62,654 nucleotides of DNA from Phycisphaerales bacterium Planc_01. Its GTDB lineage: Bacteria; Planctomycetota; Phycisphaerae; Sedimentisphaerales; Anaerobacaceae. Location of the stretch: the NCBI GenBank assembly GCA_001603075.1, contig LVBB01000075.1:1-62654 (forward strand). Reading direction: 5' to 3'. The notes beneath the pieces are model-generated. The model was not told where the DNA came from. It searched no databases and saw only the letters and a program-made list of their open reading frames with translations. This document shows, piece by piece, positions 52,472 to 60,291 of the stretch. Positions within the stretch are counted from its first letter, which is position 1, and the number at the start of each line of letters is the position of its first letter. A program made the translations under genes and the position numbers.

Positions 52472-53926
52472 TCAGGGCAGCAACCTGACGCCGTCGGCGT
52501 CGACGAAGGACTGCGCGACGTCCCATGCCTTCTGACGCGTCGAGACATCGGGGTAACGCGGCGCCGCCGTTACACCGAGGCGCCCCAGCAGGCGGGCCGC
52601 ATCCACGCGGGCCTGCTGGGCCTGATTGGCCGCCTCGCCGAGAAGCCGCATCGACTCCTGCGGCGAATGGAACCCCATGCCGTTCGTCGCCGAGACGTAG
52701 TCCCAGCGGAACTGTGCGCCGCGAATCAGTGATCGTGCCGCCTTCAGGTCGTCGTCGCTTGCCCCCGCCTGTTTCGCCGCCGCCACGTCGAAGTGCGCGT
52801 GTACCAGCGCCTCTTCGGCCTGTACCATGGCGTCACTGACCTTGGCCTGCATGCCCTCGACGCGCGTGCGCACATCTTCTTCGCTCCAGCGGTGACAGAC
52901 CGCACAACTGTTGGCGATGTTCAGCAGGGGGCTCTGGACGTGATGGTCGGTGAACTTGACGCCGCCTTCGGTGCGGTAGGGCATGTGACAATCCGCGCAC
53001 GCCACGTTGCGAAACGAGTGCACGCCGGTCAGGTACACCTCGTAGTCCGGATGCTGGGCCTTGACGACCCGCACACCGGAAATCGGATGCACGTAATCGG
53101 CGAAATCGATGGCGTCGTAATAGGCCAGCATCTCGTCGGCCGTCGTCCCCTTCGCCCAGGGAAACACCAGGTAGTTCTTCAGCCCCGCCGACTCATCCGT
53201 CTTGAAATAGTACTCCGCATGGCATTGCGTGCACGTCAGGGAGCGCATCTCCTGATGGGTTGCCTCGTCGATGTCACGGCCCATTGCGGCGAAGGCCTCG
53301 CGGAGGGCCGGACGGGTGATGCGAAGCCGGAGCGTCTCGGGGTCGTGGCAGTCCTGGCAACCGATGGGGTGCTTGACCTCGTCGGCCAGGTCGTGGAAAT
53401 TGGCGGCGTAGAACTCCTTGACGCCCATTCGATTCATCAGCCGGGGCACGTCCGTGCTCTTGCAACTCCAGCAGGTGCCGGCCTGGAACGGCGTGGCGAT
53501 CCGCGCGGACTCGCGAACGTCGTGTGCGGCGTGGTAGTGCCCCCGCGCCTGCAGGTACTCCTTGCTGAACCCATAGCCGGCGAACAGGATCACCTGATAC
53601 GGGTCCTCTTCGAGATAGTCGCGCGGGTCGGCCCCGCCGAACTTCGTCTTCGTGTCGGTGATGCGGGTCCGCAGATACGACTCGTACTGCCGCGGATAGC
53701 TCTGCCCCCAGACGGCGTTGTCCGGCTCCCACTCGGCGATCGGCGTGGCCACCATCGTGGGGCGCTGGGCCTCCCACCGCCGCTCCATGATCGAGACCGC
53801 CAGCAACCCGATCACGAGCACCGCCCCGGCCGCCGAGACGAGGACCGCCGCACCCGCCCACAGCGGCAGCGGTCCGGCACTGGTCGTAAAGAGCTTCGAC
53901 TTGTCTTGGGAAGACCCTGACGCCAT
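52472..53926 (-). CDS. nrfA: Ammonia-forming cytochrome c nitrite reductase NrfA
   Basis: 484 residues; the ATG at 53926 has AAAGGAGG 7 bases upstream and overlaps the nrfH stop (TAATG). One N-terminal membrane segment (about 15-45) anchors or exports it. Five haem sites are seen: CWSCK (active-site haem, Lys ligand), CQDCH, CTQCH, CADCH and CAVCH. It reduces nitrite to ammonium with six electrons in the periplasm and also reduces NO. Length fits the family. With nrfH it forms the membrane NrfHA complex, taking electrons from menaquinol. Confidence 0.96.
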   Translation of the reverse strand: MASGSSQDKSKLFTTSAGPLPLWAGAAVLVSAAGAVLVIGLLAVSIMERRWEAQRPTMVATPIAEWEPDNAVWGQSYPRQYESYLRTRITDTKTKFGGADPRDYLEEDPYQVILFAGYGFSKEYLQARGHYHAAHDVRESARIATPFQAGTCWSCKSTDVPRLMNRMGVKEFYAANFHDLADEVKHPIGCQDCHDPETLRLRITRPALREAFAAMGRDIDEATHQEMRSLTCTQCHAEYYFKTDESAGLKNYLVFPWAKGTTADEMLAYYDAIDFADYVHPISGVRVVKAQHPDYEVYLTGVHSFRNVACADCHMPYRTEGGVKFTDHHVQSPLLNIANSCAVCHRWSEEDVRTRVEGMQAKVSDAMVQAEEALVHAHFDVAAAKQAGASDDDLKAARSLIRGAQFRWDYVSATNGMGFHSPQESMRLLGEAANQAQQARVDAARLLGRLGVTAAPRYPDVSTRQKAWDVAQSFVDADGVRLLP

Positions 53927-54495
53927 TACTGGCCTCCTTTCCTGATCCAATCGAGTCCCGCATCGGGCAACGCCGGCCGCAGCATCGGCGGGCTCGTCGA
54001 GAGGCTGCGGACCGAGCCGTGGATGTTCTCATGGCAATCCCAGCATCGCCGCTCGTCCGACGCCGCCAGCCGGACCATCGCCAACTGGTCGCTGTGGCAG
54101 CGGACGCAGTTGCTCTGGACGACCGGCACCGCCGGCGCCGACAACTCCAGCACCTGCGGCTCCTTTCGCAGCGTGAAAACGTACGAGTGCTTCATCCCGT
54201 CGCGGGCCTTGTAGGCGTACTTGGCCGCGACGTTGTGATGGGGCACGTGGCAATCGACGCACGCGGCTACCCGCCCGTGGCTGCCGCGCTGCCAACTGGC
54301 GTACGCGTCGGTCATCACGTGACAGTTGATGCACGTAAGCGGGCTGTCGGACAGATATGACGTCGCATTGGCTACGCGGACCAGCAGCAGCGCCAGCCCG
54401 ACCGCCACTCCGGCTAGCCCGTAGATCCCCACCTGCCAGGCCCTCGGCAGGCCCGAAAGCCCCACAATCGACATGACCCGACGCCACGGTTCCAT
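53926..54495 (-). CDS. nrfH: NrfH, tetrahaem quinol dehydrogenase subunit of nitrite reductase
   Basis: About 189 residues. The start is uncertain: ATG at 54495 or 54474, neither with a strong ribosome site. One membrane helix (about 22-40, VGIYGLAGVAVGLALLLVRV) is followed by four CxxCH haem sites (CINCH, CVDCH, CVRCH, CWDCH), as in the NapC/NirT family NrfH. It passes electrons from menaquinol to NrfA. The gene stops inside the nrfA start, typical of the nrfHA unit. Confidence 0.93.
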   Translation of the reverse strand: MEPWRRVMSIVGLSGLPRAWQVGIYGLAGVAVGLALLLVRVANATSYLSDSPLTCINCHVMTDAYASWQRGSHGRVAACVDCHVPHHNVAAKYAYKARDGMKHSYVFTLRKEPQVLELSAPAVPVVQSNCVRCHSDQLAMVRLAASDERRCWDCHENIHGSVRSLSTSPPMLRPALPDAGLDWIRKGGQ

Positions 54496-54816
54496 GCCGC
54501 GAATCATACGCCCGACCGCCACCGCCCGCAATCCCCACCAATCGAGGTTTTTCCCTGACGACGCATCAGGGCCGCAGGCCGGACAGGTTTGAAGTATGAA
54601 GTTTCAAGTGTCAAGGACAGACGCAAGCAAACCATTGCCAGAAAATCCCGACCCCGAAGCCTTCACACTTCAAACTTCAACCTTCACACTTGGAACTCCA
54701 TCGCCCCCCAGCTTCCCGCAAGACCCAGGCGAATCCGGCGGCACCGACATCACCCCATCCCGTGCGAAACAGGGCTTCGTGCTTGAGATTGCCTGTCTCC
54801 GCGCTCGATTTTGCCC
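54496..54816. other. Repeat-rich spacer between nrfH and the TA modules
   Basis: It has a ccctga/tcaggg inverted repeat at 54553-54571 (possible nrfH operator) and a long imperfect inverted repeat made of gaagt/acttc words at about 54588-54700 (gtttgaagtatgaagtttca on one side, cttcacacttcaaacttcaa on the other). No gene is visible. Confidence 0.5.
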
Positions 54817-54844
54817 TTGATCTATATATAAGAAGTTATATAAT
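54817..54844 (+). promoter_or_regulatory. Promoter with overlapping operator of the RelE-like/XRE module
   Basis: TTGATC (54817-54822) and TATAAT (54839-54844) are 16 bases apart. tatataa-gaag-ttatata (54825-54842) is a perfect inverted repeat over the -10, fitting self-repression by the antitoxin. Transcription would begin near 54851, only a few bases before the ATG at 54854, so the mRNA may be leaderless. Confidence 0.6.
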
Positions 54845-54853
54845 GTGAAGCCT

Positions 54854-55177
54854 ATGGCGAAGTCGTTGAGATTTGTGGGGTCGAGCCTGGACGACCTGCG
54901 GGGTTTTCCCGGCGAGGCCCGTCGCAGTGCCGGCTTCGAGCTCCGCGCCGTTCAAAATGGACTGGAGCCAAGCGATTGGAGGCCGATGCGTCCGGTCGGC
55001 TCCGGCGTTAAGGAGATCCGCATCCACGTCTTGGGTGAGTGGCGCGTCATCTATGTCGTCCAAAGGTATGATACCGTCTATGTGCTTCATGCATTTCAGA
55101 AGAAGAGGCGAAAGACGAGCCACCATGATATCGAGTTGGCCCGTCGCAGGTATAGGCAGATTGGGGGTACACGATGA
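54854..55177 (+). CDS. RelE/HigB-like toxin (phage Gp49-like family)
   Basis: 107 residues from the ATG at 54854 (a GTG three codons earlier is also in frame). FVGSSLDDLRGFPGEARRSAGFEL, KEIRIHVLGEWRVIYVV and YVLHAFQKKRRKTSHHDIELARRR are the conserved parts of Gp49/HigB-type toxins, which cut mRNA on the ribosome. The basic residues near the end fit RNA binding. The toxin comes first and overlaps the antitoxin (ATGA), the order of higBA loci. Confidence 0.88.
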   Translation: MAKSLRFVGSSLDDLRGFPGEARRSAGFELRAVQNGLEPSDWRPMRPVGSGVKEIRIHVLGEWRVIYVVQRYDTVYVLHAFQKKRRKTSHHDIELARRRYRQIGGTR

Positions 55178-55458
55178 GCGAACCTGTCATTGATTCGTCC
55201 GGCAACACGTTTGCGGACCTGGGCTTCTCGCCTGAGGAAGCCGCGATCCTTCAGATGCGTGCCGATCTGATGGCACAACTGCGCAAGATCATCAAGACCC
55301 GCAGGCTGACGCAGGCCAAGGCGGCCAAGCTTCTGGGCGTCAGTCAGTCCCGCGTCTCCGACCTGGTCAGGGGCAAGTGGGAGAAGTTCAGTCTCGAAAT
55401 GCTCATCACCCTGGCCACGCGAGCCGGCGTCCGCGTCACCATCAAGACCGCCGCGTAA
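55174..55458 (+). CDS. XRE-family antitoxin (HigA-like)
   Basis: 94 residues. A Cro/C1 helix-turn-helix is at about 40-75 (KTRRLTQAKAAKLLGVSQSR, SDLVRGKWEKFSLEML), ending in an Arg/Val-rich strand that pairs with toxin. It binds and neutralises the toxin encoded just upstream and represses the shared promoter, where a 7-bp inverted repeat is seen. The start overlaps the toxin stop. Confidence 0.9.
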   Translation: MSEPVIDSSGNTFADLGFSPEEAAILQMRADLMAQLRKIIKTRRLTQAKAAKLLGVSQSRVSDLVRGKWEKFSLEMLITLATRAGVRVTIKTAA

Positions 55459-55491
55459 CGAACGACCGCCAAACGTCGCCTGCCGTTGGCG

Positions 55492-55699
55492 GCCTCAAGA
55501 CGCAGCGCAACGGAGTCCTGGGGATGGCGGCATTCGAGGACCGAGCCTTTGCCCTTGCCCTGTCCAGCCGGACGGGCTACCATCGTGGCCGAAGGTCGCA
55601 GACAATCGCAGGATGCCAGTGCGCCAGACACAGGATCGGCCCAAAGCACCCGCGACATCCGCACTGACGCCCCCAAATGCGTATGGTGTCACCGGAAAT
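55492..55699 (+). repeat. ~200-bp structured repeat, copy 1 (between modules 1 and 2)
   Basis: Related over its whole length to 56355-56540, in the same direction. Best-kept blocks are gcctcaagacgcagcgc, cggagtcctgg, gtggccgaaggtcgcagaca, atcgcagga, and later aaagcacc and aatgcgtatggtg. It starts 33 bases after the XRE gene and ends about 90 bases before the DUF4258 gene. GC-rich self-complementary stretches suggest a folded RNA or DNA element. Confidence 0.85.
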
Positions 55700-55789
55700 C
55701 GCGAATTGACTGGCTGGCCACAATTGCCCGTGGTAATCTGGCCCAGACTCGGGTATACTGAGTGTGGGTCTTCGGTGCAGGAGCAGGAT

Positions 55790-56071
55790 GTGTTTGGCCG
55801 CATATTGAATCAGATGCGGGACCGAATCCGGACCCGGCAGTACATCGTGACGATCCACGCCGAAGAAGAGATGGACAATGATGATCTGACCATCTTCGAT
55901 ATCGAGAGCGTGGTGCTGACGGGTACCATCGTCGAGCGGCAGAAGGACGCCACGACGGGTGAGCCGAAGCATGTCGTCCGGGGCGAGACCCTCAGTGGCG
56001 ACCGTGCGGCCGTGGTCGCGAGAATCGGCCGGACAAAGAAGCTCATCTTCATTACTGTCTATTGGGATTGA
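55790..56071 (+). CDS. DUF4258-domain protein (putative toxin of a two-gene module)
   Basis: 93 residues from GTG at 55790, chosen for GGAG 6 bases upstream; an ATG at 55814 is also possible. RQYIVTIHAEEEMDNDDLTI and KKLIFITVYWD are typical of DUF4258, a small RelE/BrnT-like fold. Such genes are commonly followed by a YgiT zinc-finger gene, as here, and are regarded as toxin-antitoxin pairs. The biochemical activity is not established. Confidence 0.8.
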   Translation: MFGRILNQMRDRIRTRQYIVTIHAEEEMDNDDLTIFDIESVVLTGTIVERQKDATTGEPKHVVRGETLSGDRAAVVARIGRTKKLIFITVYWD

Positions 56072-56076
56072 GCCAC

Positions 56077-56316
56077 ATGATGATTTGCGACTATTGCGGA
56101 AAGAAGGGGGCGAAACTGCGCCATATCACCCGCAGTTACGGCAAGGGCGCTGGACTGCTGGTCATCGAGAATGTCCCGGTCGTCAGTTGTCCCGATTGCG
56201 GCCAGAGCTACCTGACCGCCGAGACGCTGCACGAAATCGAGCGCATCAAACGCCATCGTCGCAGCATCGCCACGCAGCGCACTGTCCCCGTGGTCAAGTT
56301 CGCCCTGGCTGGCTGA
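56077..56316 (+). CDS. YgiT-type zinc-finger protein (MqsA-like antitoxin)
   Basis: 79 residues. Two CxxC knuckles bind zinc: CDYCGKKG near the start and CPDCGQSYL in the middle. The tail is short and lacks the helix-turn-helix of full MqsA, so it is the truncated YgiT form that goes with DUF4258. It starts 5 bases after the partner gene and is followed directly by repeat copy 2. Confidence 0.85.
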   Translation: MMICDYCGKKGAKLRHITRSYGKGAGLLVIENVPVVSCPDCGQSYLTAETLHEIERIKRHRRSIATQRTVPVVKFALAG

Positions 56317-56354
56317 CCCACCTTCGCCGACACCAACCGGCGCGGCGGGTAGCA

Positions 56355-56540
56355 GCCTCAAGACGCAGCGCAGCGGAGTCCTGGCGATAGCCGCGTTCGA
56401 AACGCGAGCATTCGTCCTTGCCCCGTCCGGCCGGACTACCATGGTGGCCGAAGGTCGCAGACAATCGCAGGACGCCAGTGCAGGAGATAGAGTATAGGTG
56501 GAAAGCACCGATGCCGTTGAATACGCATGGTGCCCGGAAT
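56355..56540 (+). repeat. ~200-bp structured repeat, copy 2 (between modules 2 and 3)
   Basis: Same element as 55492-55699, direct orientation, 863 bases on. Visible internal structure: cgcgtt-cga-aacgcg hairpin (56391-56405), the palindrome gtccggccggac, and ctggcg/cgccag ends. It starts 38 bases after the zinc-finger gene and ends about 200 bases before the DUF262 gene. Confidence 0.85.
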
Positions 56541-56746
56541 GGCGTCCCACGGCAGCGTGAGGGATGTGCTGGGTAACGGTGTGAAATGCACAACCGAGAG
56601 CACTTTGGTCCGGGTGAAGGCAGGACAACATCCGGCGCAGAGCCTTGCCGCCAAGAGACGGGAGTCTGGCGTCTATGAGTCTTTGTATATAGGTGAAACG
56701 GAGAACATGAACTGCTTCTATGCGCTGCTGCCAGAAAGGACATGCG
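56541..56746 (+). other. Leader of the DUF262/HEPN module
   Basis: About 200 bases with declining GC. No gene with convincing codon use. AAAGGA sits 8 bases before the ATG at 56747. I see no clear -35/-10 pair. Confidence 0.4.
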
Positions 56747-57796
56747 ATGGCTAAGTCGAAACCTCTAACGCTTCAGATAGCGGATATCATTCAATGGTAC
56801 AGAAAGAAGGAACTCGTAATCAATGAGACATTTCAAAGGTACAGCGTTTGGACGCCTCAGGCCAAGACGTTCCTGATAGACACAATCTTGCATGAGCTTC
56901 CCATACCAAAGATGTTCATACGGACTATCCTCGATCCAAAGACACAGACCAGTATTCGTGAGATAGTCGATGGACAACAGCGGATTCGGTCCATAGTCGA
57001 ATTTGCTGATAATAAGTTCCGTTTGTCAAAGCGTTCTGAGGAGTTTCGTGGTCTGACTTACGGCGATCTTGATGACGAACACAAAGAGGCGTTCCTCGGG
57101 TACATCCTCACCATGGACCAACTGCTAAACGCCAGTGATGATGATGTCATTGACGTGTTTGCACGTCTGAATTCGTATACGGTCACGTTGAATGCTGCAG
57201 AGAAGCGACATGCAGAGTTTCAGACAGACTTCAAGTATGCTGTGCGAAAAGCTGCTGAACTCTACCGGCCGTTCTTGGAGAGACACAACATATTCACGAC
57301 GAAGCAACGATTCCGCATGTCCGACGACGAACTCGTTGCTGAACTCTTCGGCCTTGTGCTGCAAGGTGTAACAGACGGTGGCGCGCCTCGGCTTCGCAAG
57401 CTCTACAAGGAACAAGACGACGATACATTCAGCGATGCCACGCATAAGGACATTCAGAAGAAACTGTCTTTTGCTTTTGACTTCATTGACAACACGGCCC
57501 CTGAGCTCCTCGCAGGCTCACTGCGCAAGCACTATCAGTTGCTTATGATTACGGCGGCTCTTCTGCACCACAGATTTGGCATTCCTTCGGGCCAGATAGA
57601 TACCCTGCCACCCCGTCGGCAGTTGGCGTCAAGGGACAAGATAATAGCTGAAATTGGCAGACTTGAAAGAGCTGTTGGTCAAGACAATCCCCCGAAAGGG
57701 TGCAAGCGCTTTATGGAGGCATCTGCGTCATCAACGCAACGAATTGCCAGCAGAAAGGTGCGATTTCTGTATTTTGTAGACATGCTGGGCGAATAA
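56747..57796 (+). CDS. DUF262 (ParB/Srx-fold) protein, putative defence component
   Basis: 349 residues from the ATG at 56747. The DUF262 core is at about 10-110: LTLQIADIIQWYRKKEL, FQRYSVWTPQAKTFLIDTIL, ELPIPKMFI and the diagnostic REIVDGQQRIRSIVEF. The DGQQR motif is the nucleotide-handling site known from GmrS/BrxR-type defence proteins. The helical rest has no HNH motif, so it is not a full GmrSD. It is followed 8 bases later by a HEPN-like gene. Base composition is clearly lower in GC than the chromosome around (26 of 60 bases at 57121-57180), a sign of transfer. Confidence 0.85.
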   Translation: MAKSKPLTLQIADIIQWYRKKELVINETFQRYSVWTPQAKTFLIDTILHELPIPKMFIRTILDPKTQTSIREIVDGQQRIRSIVEFADNKFRLSKRSEEFRGLTYGDLDDEHKEAFLGYILTMDQLLNASDDDVIDVFARLNSYTVTLNAAEKRHAEFQTDFKYAVRKAAELYRPFLERHNIFTTKQRFRMSDDELVAELFGLVLQGVTDGGAPRLRKLYKEQDDDTFSDATHKDIQKKLSFAFDFIDNTAPELLAGSLRKHYQLLMITAALLHHRFGIPSGQIDTLPPRRQLASRDKIIAEIGRLERAVGQDNPPKGCKRFMEASASSTQRIASRKVRFLYFVDMLGE

Positions 57797-57804
57797 TCAC
57801 CAAC

Positions 57805-58428
57805 ATGAACCTTTACCATATCGTGCGCCGATTCATCGCGTGTGCGGATGAGGTTGCGAGGCTCCTACCGTTCGCAGCCTCAGCGGAGAAGAACGACTAC
57901 TCCGTGTTTCACGCGTGTTCGGTCTATGCCGTCATTAGGTTGCATGACCTCTGGGCATCTCACTGCCGACAGCTTATCATCTGTTCCGCTGACACACGCT
58001 TCAAGACCTTATCAGGCATTCGACTTCCTCCTGCTGCCCGGCTCCCCCTGAAGGCACAGCCAATTCCGTGGCTTAGGGACAACTGGTCCCCGCGACGGAA
58101 GATGGGACCCACATGGGAGCCGGATTGGCACATACCGGATCAGTGTATACGTGCGGCACAATTGCTTGGGATCGCCAACTATGCAACGGTCGCCAACGCA
58201 TTGAGTGCGATTACCATCACTGACCAGATTAGATGGACAAGAAACGCGGTCGTCCATTCATTGCCGGCCACCTACTCTAAGTTGCGCGTATTGTCTGCCT
58301 CCCTCGGCCTGCCCTCGAACGTGAGTCCATCGAGAATAATCTACAGCAGAGTGAACGGGACTGGGCCCCTATTGTTTCATCATTGGATTTCCGAACTGCG
58401 GTTGTGCCTTGAGGCCGCGATTCGCTAA
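57805..58428 (+). CDS. HEPN-like helical protein with an RNxxxH motif, partner of DUF262
   Basis: 207 residues from the ATG at 57805; a longer in-frame start would overlap the DUF262 gene and is less likely. The sequence is helical. Near residue 145 it has IRWTRNAVVHSLP, matching the R-polar-x3-H (RNxxxH) active site of HEPN ribonucleases. No other family signature is clear. HEPN genes of the MAE_28990 type occur beside DUF262 genes. I infer an RNase effector held in check or triggered by the DUF262 protein. GC is as low as in its partner. Confidence 0.6.
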   Translation: MNLYHIVRRFIACADEVARLLPFAASAEKNDYSVFHACSVYAVIRLHDLWASHCRQLIICSADTRFKTLSGIRLPPAARLPLKAQPIPWLRDNWSPRRKMGPTWEPDWHIPDQCIRAAQLLGIANYATVANALSAITITDQIRWTRNAVVHSLPATYSKLRVLSASLGLPSNVSPSRIIYSRVNGTGPLLFHHWISELRLCLEAAIR

Positions 58429-58534
58429 TCATACTCTATTCATGGATAGTCGGACGAGTCAAGATCCGGCGTACTTTCTTCGAGGCTAGCTTGGGGTCAA
58501 CCCTCAGAATACAGCTTGCCTCGGAATCCGATGG

Positions 58535-58564
58535 GGAACTCCGAGGAACTCCGAGGAGCTCCGA
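58535..58564 (+). repeat. Three tandem 10-bp units (ggaactccga)
   Basis: ggaactccga, ggaactccga, ggagctccga, then gggacagtcacc. It lies 107 bases after the HEPN-like gene. Confidence 0.85.
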
Positions 58565-58899
58565 GGGACAGTCACCTATTTTGGGGGCATTTCGGGACCA
58601 TCGCGGCCTGCGCTTATGGCTGCTGCTCGCCGCTGGCTGACGCGGCGGCGGGCGGCCTCTCGCCGGTCGCGGCCAATCGCAGGCCGTGCGTCGTGTCGGA
58701 CCGGGGGTTGGCGAAGGAGGGAATTAAAGGGGTGCGGTACTTTTTCCGGGGGGCTGCGCCGGCCCAGCCTCAGACGCGCCGGAGGCAGCCCCGGTATTCT
58801 TGTTGGGGGCGGGCGTTATCCGGCGACGGGGAGGGGGGAGTTTTGAGTTTCAGGTTTGCAGTTTGAAGGCGGGAAAGGACAGGGGCCAGGGGTCGGCGG

Positions 58900-58940
58900 T
58901 CAGGGGGTGTTGGTGCCGACGAGACGGATGGGCAGGTCAG
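58900..58940 (-). pseudogene. Fossil 3' end of a vapC gene
   Basis: 58913-58937 equals 60600-60624 at 24 of 25 bases. Read on the minus strand it gives DLPIRLVGT, the same C-terminus as the intact VapC (HLPIRLVGT), then NTP and a stop. Nothing upstream of it matches. Confidence 0.55.
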
Positions 58941-59001
58941 CCCAAGTCAGCGTTCGCGCGCGGCTTACTGCGTCGCCGTGCAGTGCTTCGTCATCGTTCC
59001 T

Positions 59002-60291
59002 TTATGCTGTGGGGACGATCGCTCCATGTTTGGTGAGGATTTCCCGTATATCCTTCAGCGGCAGCTTGAGAGGGGTTATGTTCTTCTCTGCGGCCAGCGC
59101 GGCAGCGGCGCCTGCGGCCTGTCCCATCGCCATACAGGACGCCTGCACCCGCAGGCCTGAGTTTGCCGAACGATCGCTGGAGACACACCTGCCTGCCACA
59201 AGGATATCGCGACTTCCTTTCGGCGCCAGCGCGCTGAGCGGGACCGTCGGCACCGTGCCGCGAGTCAACGGTTGGGGTCTCACACCTCTTCTCGTGTGTA
59301 AGTCCACAGGATAGAACGCGTAACATACGGCATCTTCAAAGAGCCGGCCCGAGACATAGTCATCGACCGTGATAACGGTTTCGCCGTGGATGCGATAGCT
59401 TTCGCGGAAGCTCGTTTCGGGCTGCAAATGCATCAATCGCTGTTTCTCCTGGCGGATGATTGCAAGCACGTTCCTGCGACCGCTGAGGTTCGCGGCCGTG
59501 ACCGTGCGGGAGTTCGACGAATCGGCTCCATGAACGTAATGCTGAATACCGAGCGGAGAGAGCGGCGCACCGTGACCGCGCCCGGGATTGTTGGCTTGGC
59601 CCAACAGAAACAGCATGGAGCCGGGCTGTGTTTCCTCTTCCCGAAATCGCGGGAGATTCAGCATGCCGACCACCTGTGCACCACCCGTACAGTCAATGAT
59701 CTGCTTGCAGAAAACACGGCGCCGGGTTCCGAAACCGGCACACTCGACCTGCCAGCCATCGGTCGTTCTGGCGATGGACTGTGGGAACTCGTAGTAGGCG
59801 ATCTCAACCCCTGCCTGCTCGCACTTCTCTTCGGCCAGAATCGGGTAGAGAAACGGATTGACGTGCACTTGGTTCATCCAGTGGTGATTCGGTACTTTCG
59901 AGAAATCGGGCAACCTGCCGCCGTCCAGTTCCACGCTTTCTTTGACCAATTCCCAGCCAATGCCCGCAATGACCTGCTTGCCCCAGGCATCGAATAGACC
60001 CGGAAATGAGACCCCGCCTGTTGTCATGGTCCCACCCAGCTGGGAGCCCCGCTCAATGACCAGAGTTCTCGCCCCCGCTCTGGCGGACTGAAGAGCCGCG
60101 ATCGTTCCCGCCGTTCCGCCGCCAACAACCAGCACGTCTGTCTGTGAAGTGATGCTGTCAGCAACGCCCTTGGATTGAGGCACCGCAGTCGCGTCGGCTC
60201 CCCACGTTGCTTTGTTGGACGAGCCCGCCAGAGCGACACCGGCACTGGCGTACTGTATGAATTGTCGCCTTCCTATGTGGCGGGCTTTCAT
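59002..60291 (-). CDS. Exported FAD-dependent oxidoreductase (FAD_oxidored family)
   Basis: 429 residues, GGGAG before the ATG. The N-terminus, GRRQFIQYASAGVAL, is a twin-arginine signal, so it is exported folded with its cofactor. FAD is bound by TDVLVVGGGTAGTIAALQSAR (near 52-72) followed by VIERGSQLGGTMTTGG. A late motif, ILVAGRCVSSDRSANSGLRV, is the flavin-contact part of this family. Substrate unknown; relatives occur in sugar-degradation loci of planctomycetes. A TATAAT lies at 60365-60360 on its strand with no good -35. Confidence 0.88.
   Translation of the reverse strand: MKARHIGRRQFIQYASAGVALAGSSNKATWGADATAVPQSKGVADSITSQTDVLVVGGGTAGTIAALQSARAGARTLVIERGSQLGGTMTTGGVSFPGLFDAWGKQVIAGIGWELVKESVELDGGRLPDFSKVPNHHWMNQVHVNPFLYPILAEEKCEQAGVEIAYYEFPQSIARTTDGWQVECAGFGTRRRVFCKQIIDCTGGAQVVGMLNLPRFREEETQPGSMLFLLGQANNPGRGHGAPLSPLGIQHYVHGADSSNSRTVTAANLSGRRNVLAIIRQEKQRLMHLQPETSFRESYRIHGETVITVDDYVSGRLFEDAVCYAFYPVDLHTRRGVRPQPLTRGTVPTVPLSALAPKGSRDILVAGRCVSSDRSANSGLRVQASCMAMGQAAGAAAALAAEKNITPLKLPLKDIREILTKHGAIVPTA

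Larger units (their letters stand above)
58429..59001. other. 573-bp gene-free region with repeats and a vapC fossil
   Basis: It contains a 3 x 10-bp tandem repeat (58535-58564) followed by gggacagtcacctattttgg, a motif often found around REP-associated transposases. A very GC-rich stretch (about 58600-58840) and a vapC 3'-end fossil (about 58900-58940) follow. No intact gene is supported. Confidence 0.55.

Noticed and set aside
54588-54700. CRISPR array
   Set aside because: The gaagt/acttc words form an inverted repeat and are not evenly spaced; no cas gene is present anywhere in the window.
55613-55789. Longer N-terminus for the DUF4258 protein
   Set aside because: The upstream frame runs through the repeat element, and the GTG at 55790 has a good ribosome site, so the shorter form is preferred.
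55492-56540. Integron attC sites
   Set aside because: The repeats flank gene pairs, but I found no RYYYAAC/GTTRRRY core pair and no integron integrase in the window. They are kept as an unexplained repeat.
58516-58866. Small gene after the HEPN-like gene
   Set aside because: The frame starts inside the 10-bp tandem repeat and runs through a GC-rich stretch with random-looking composition.
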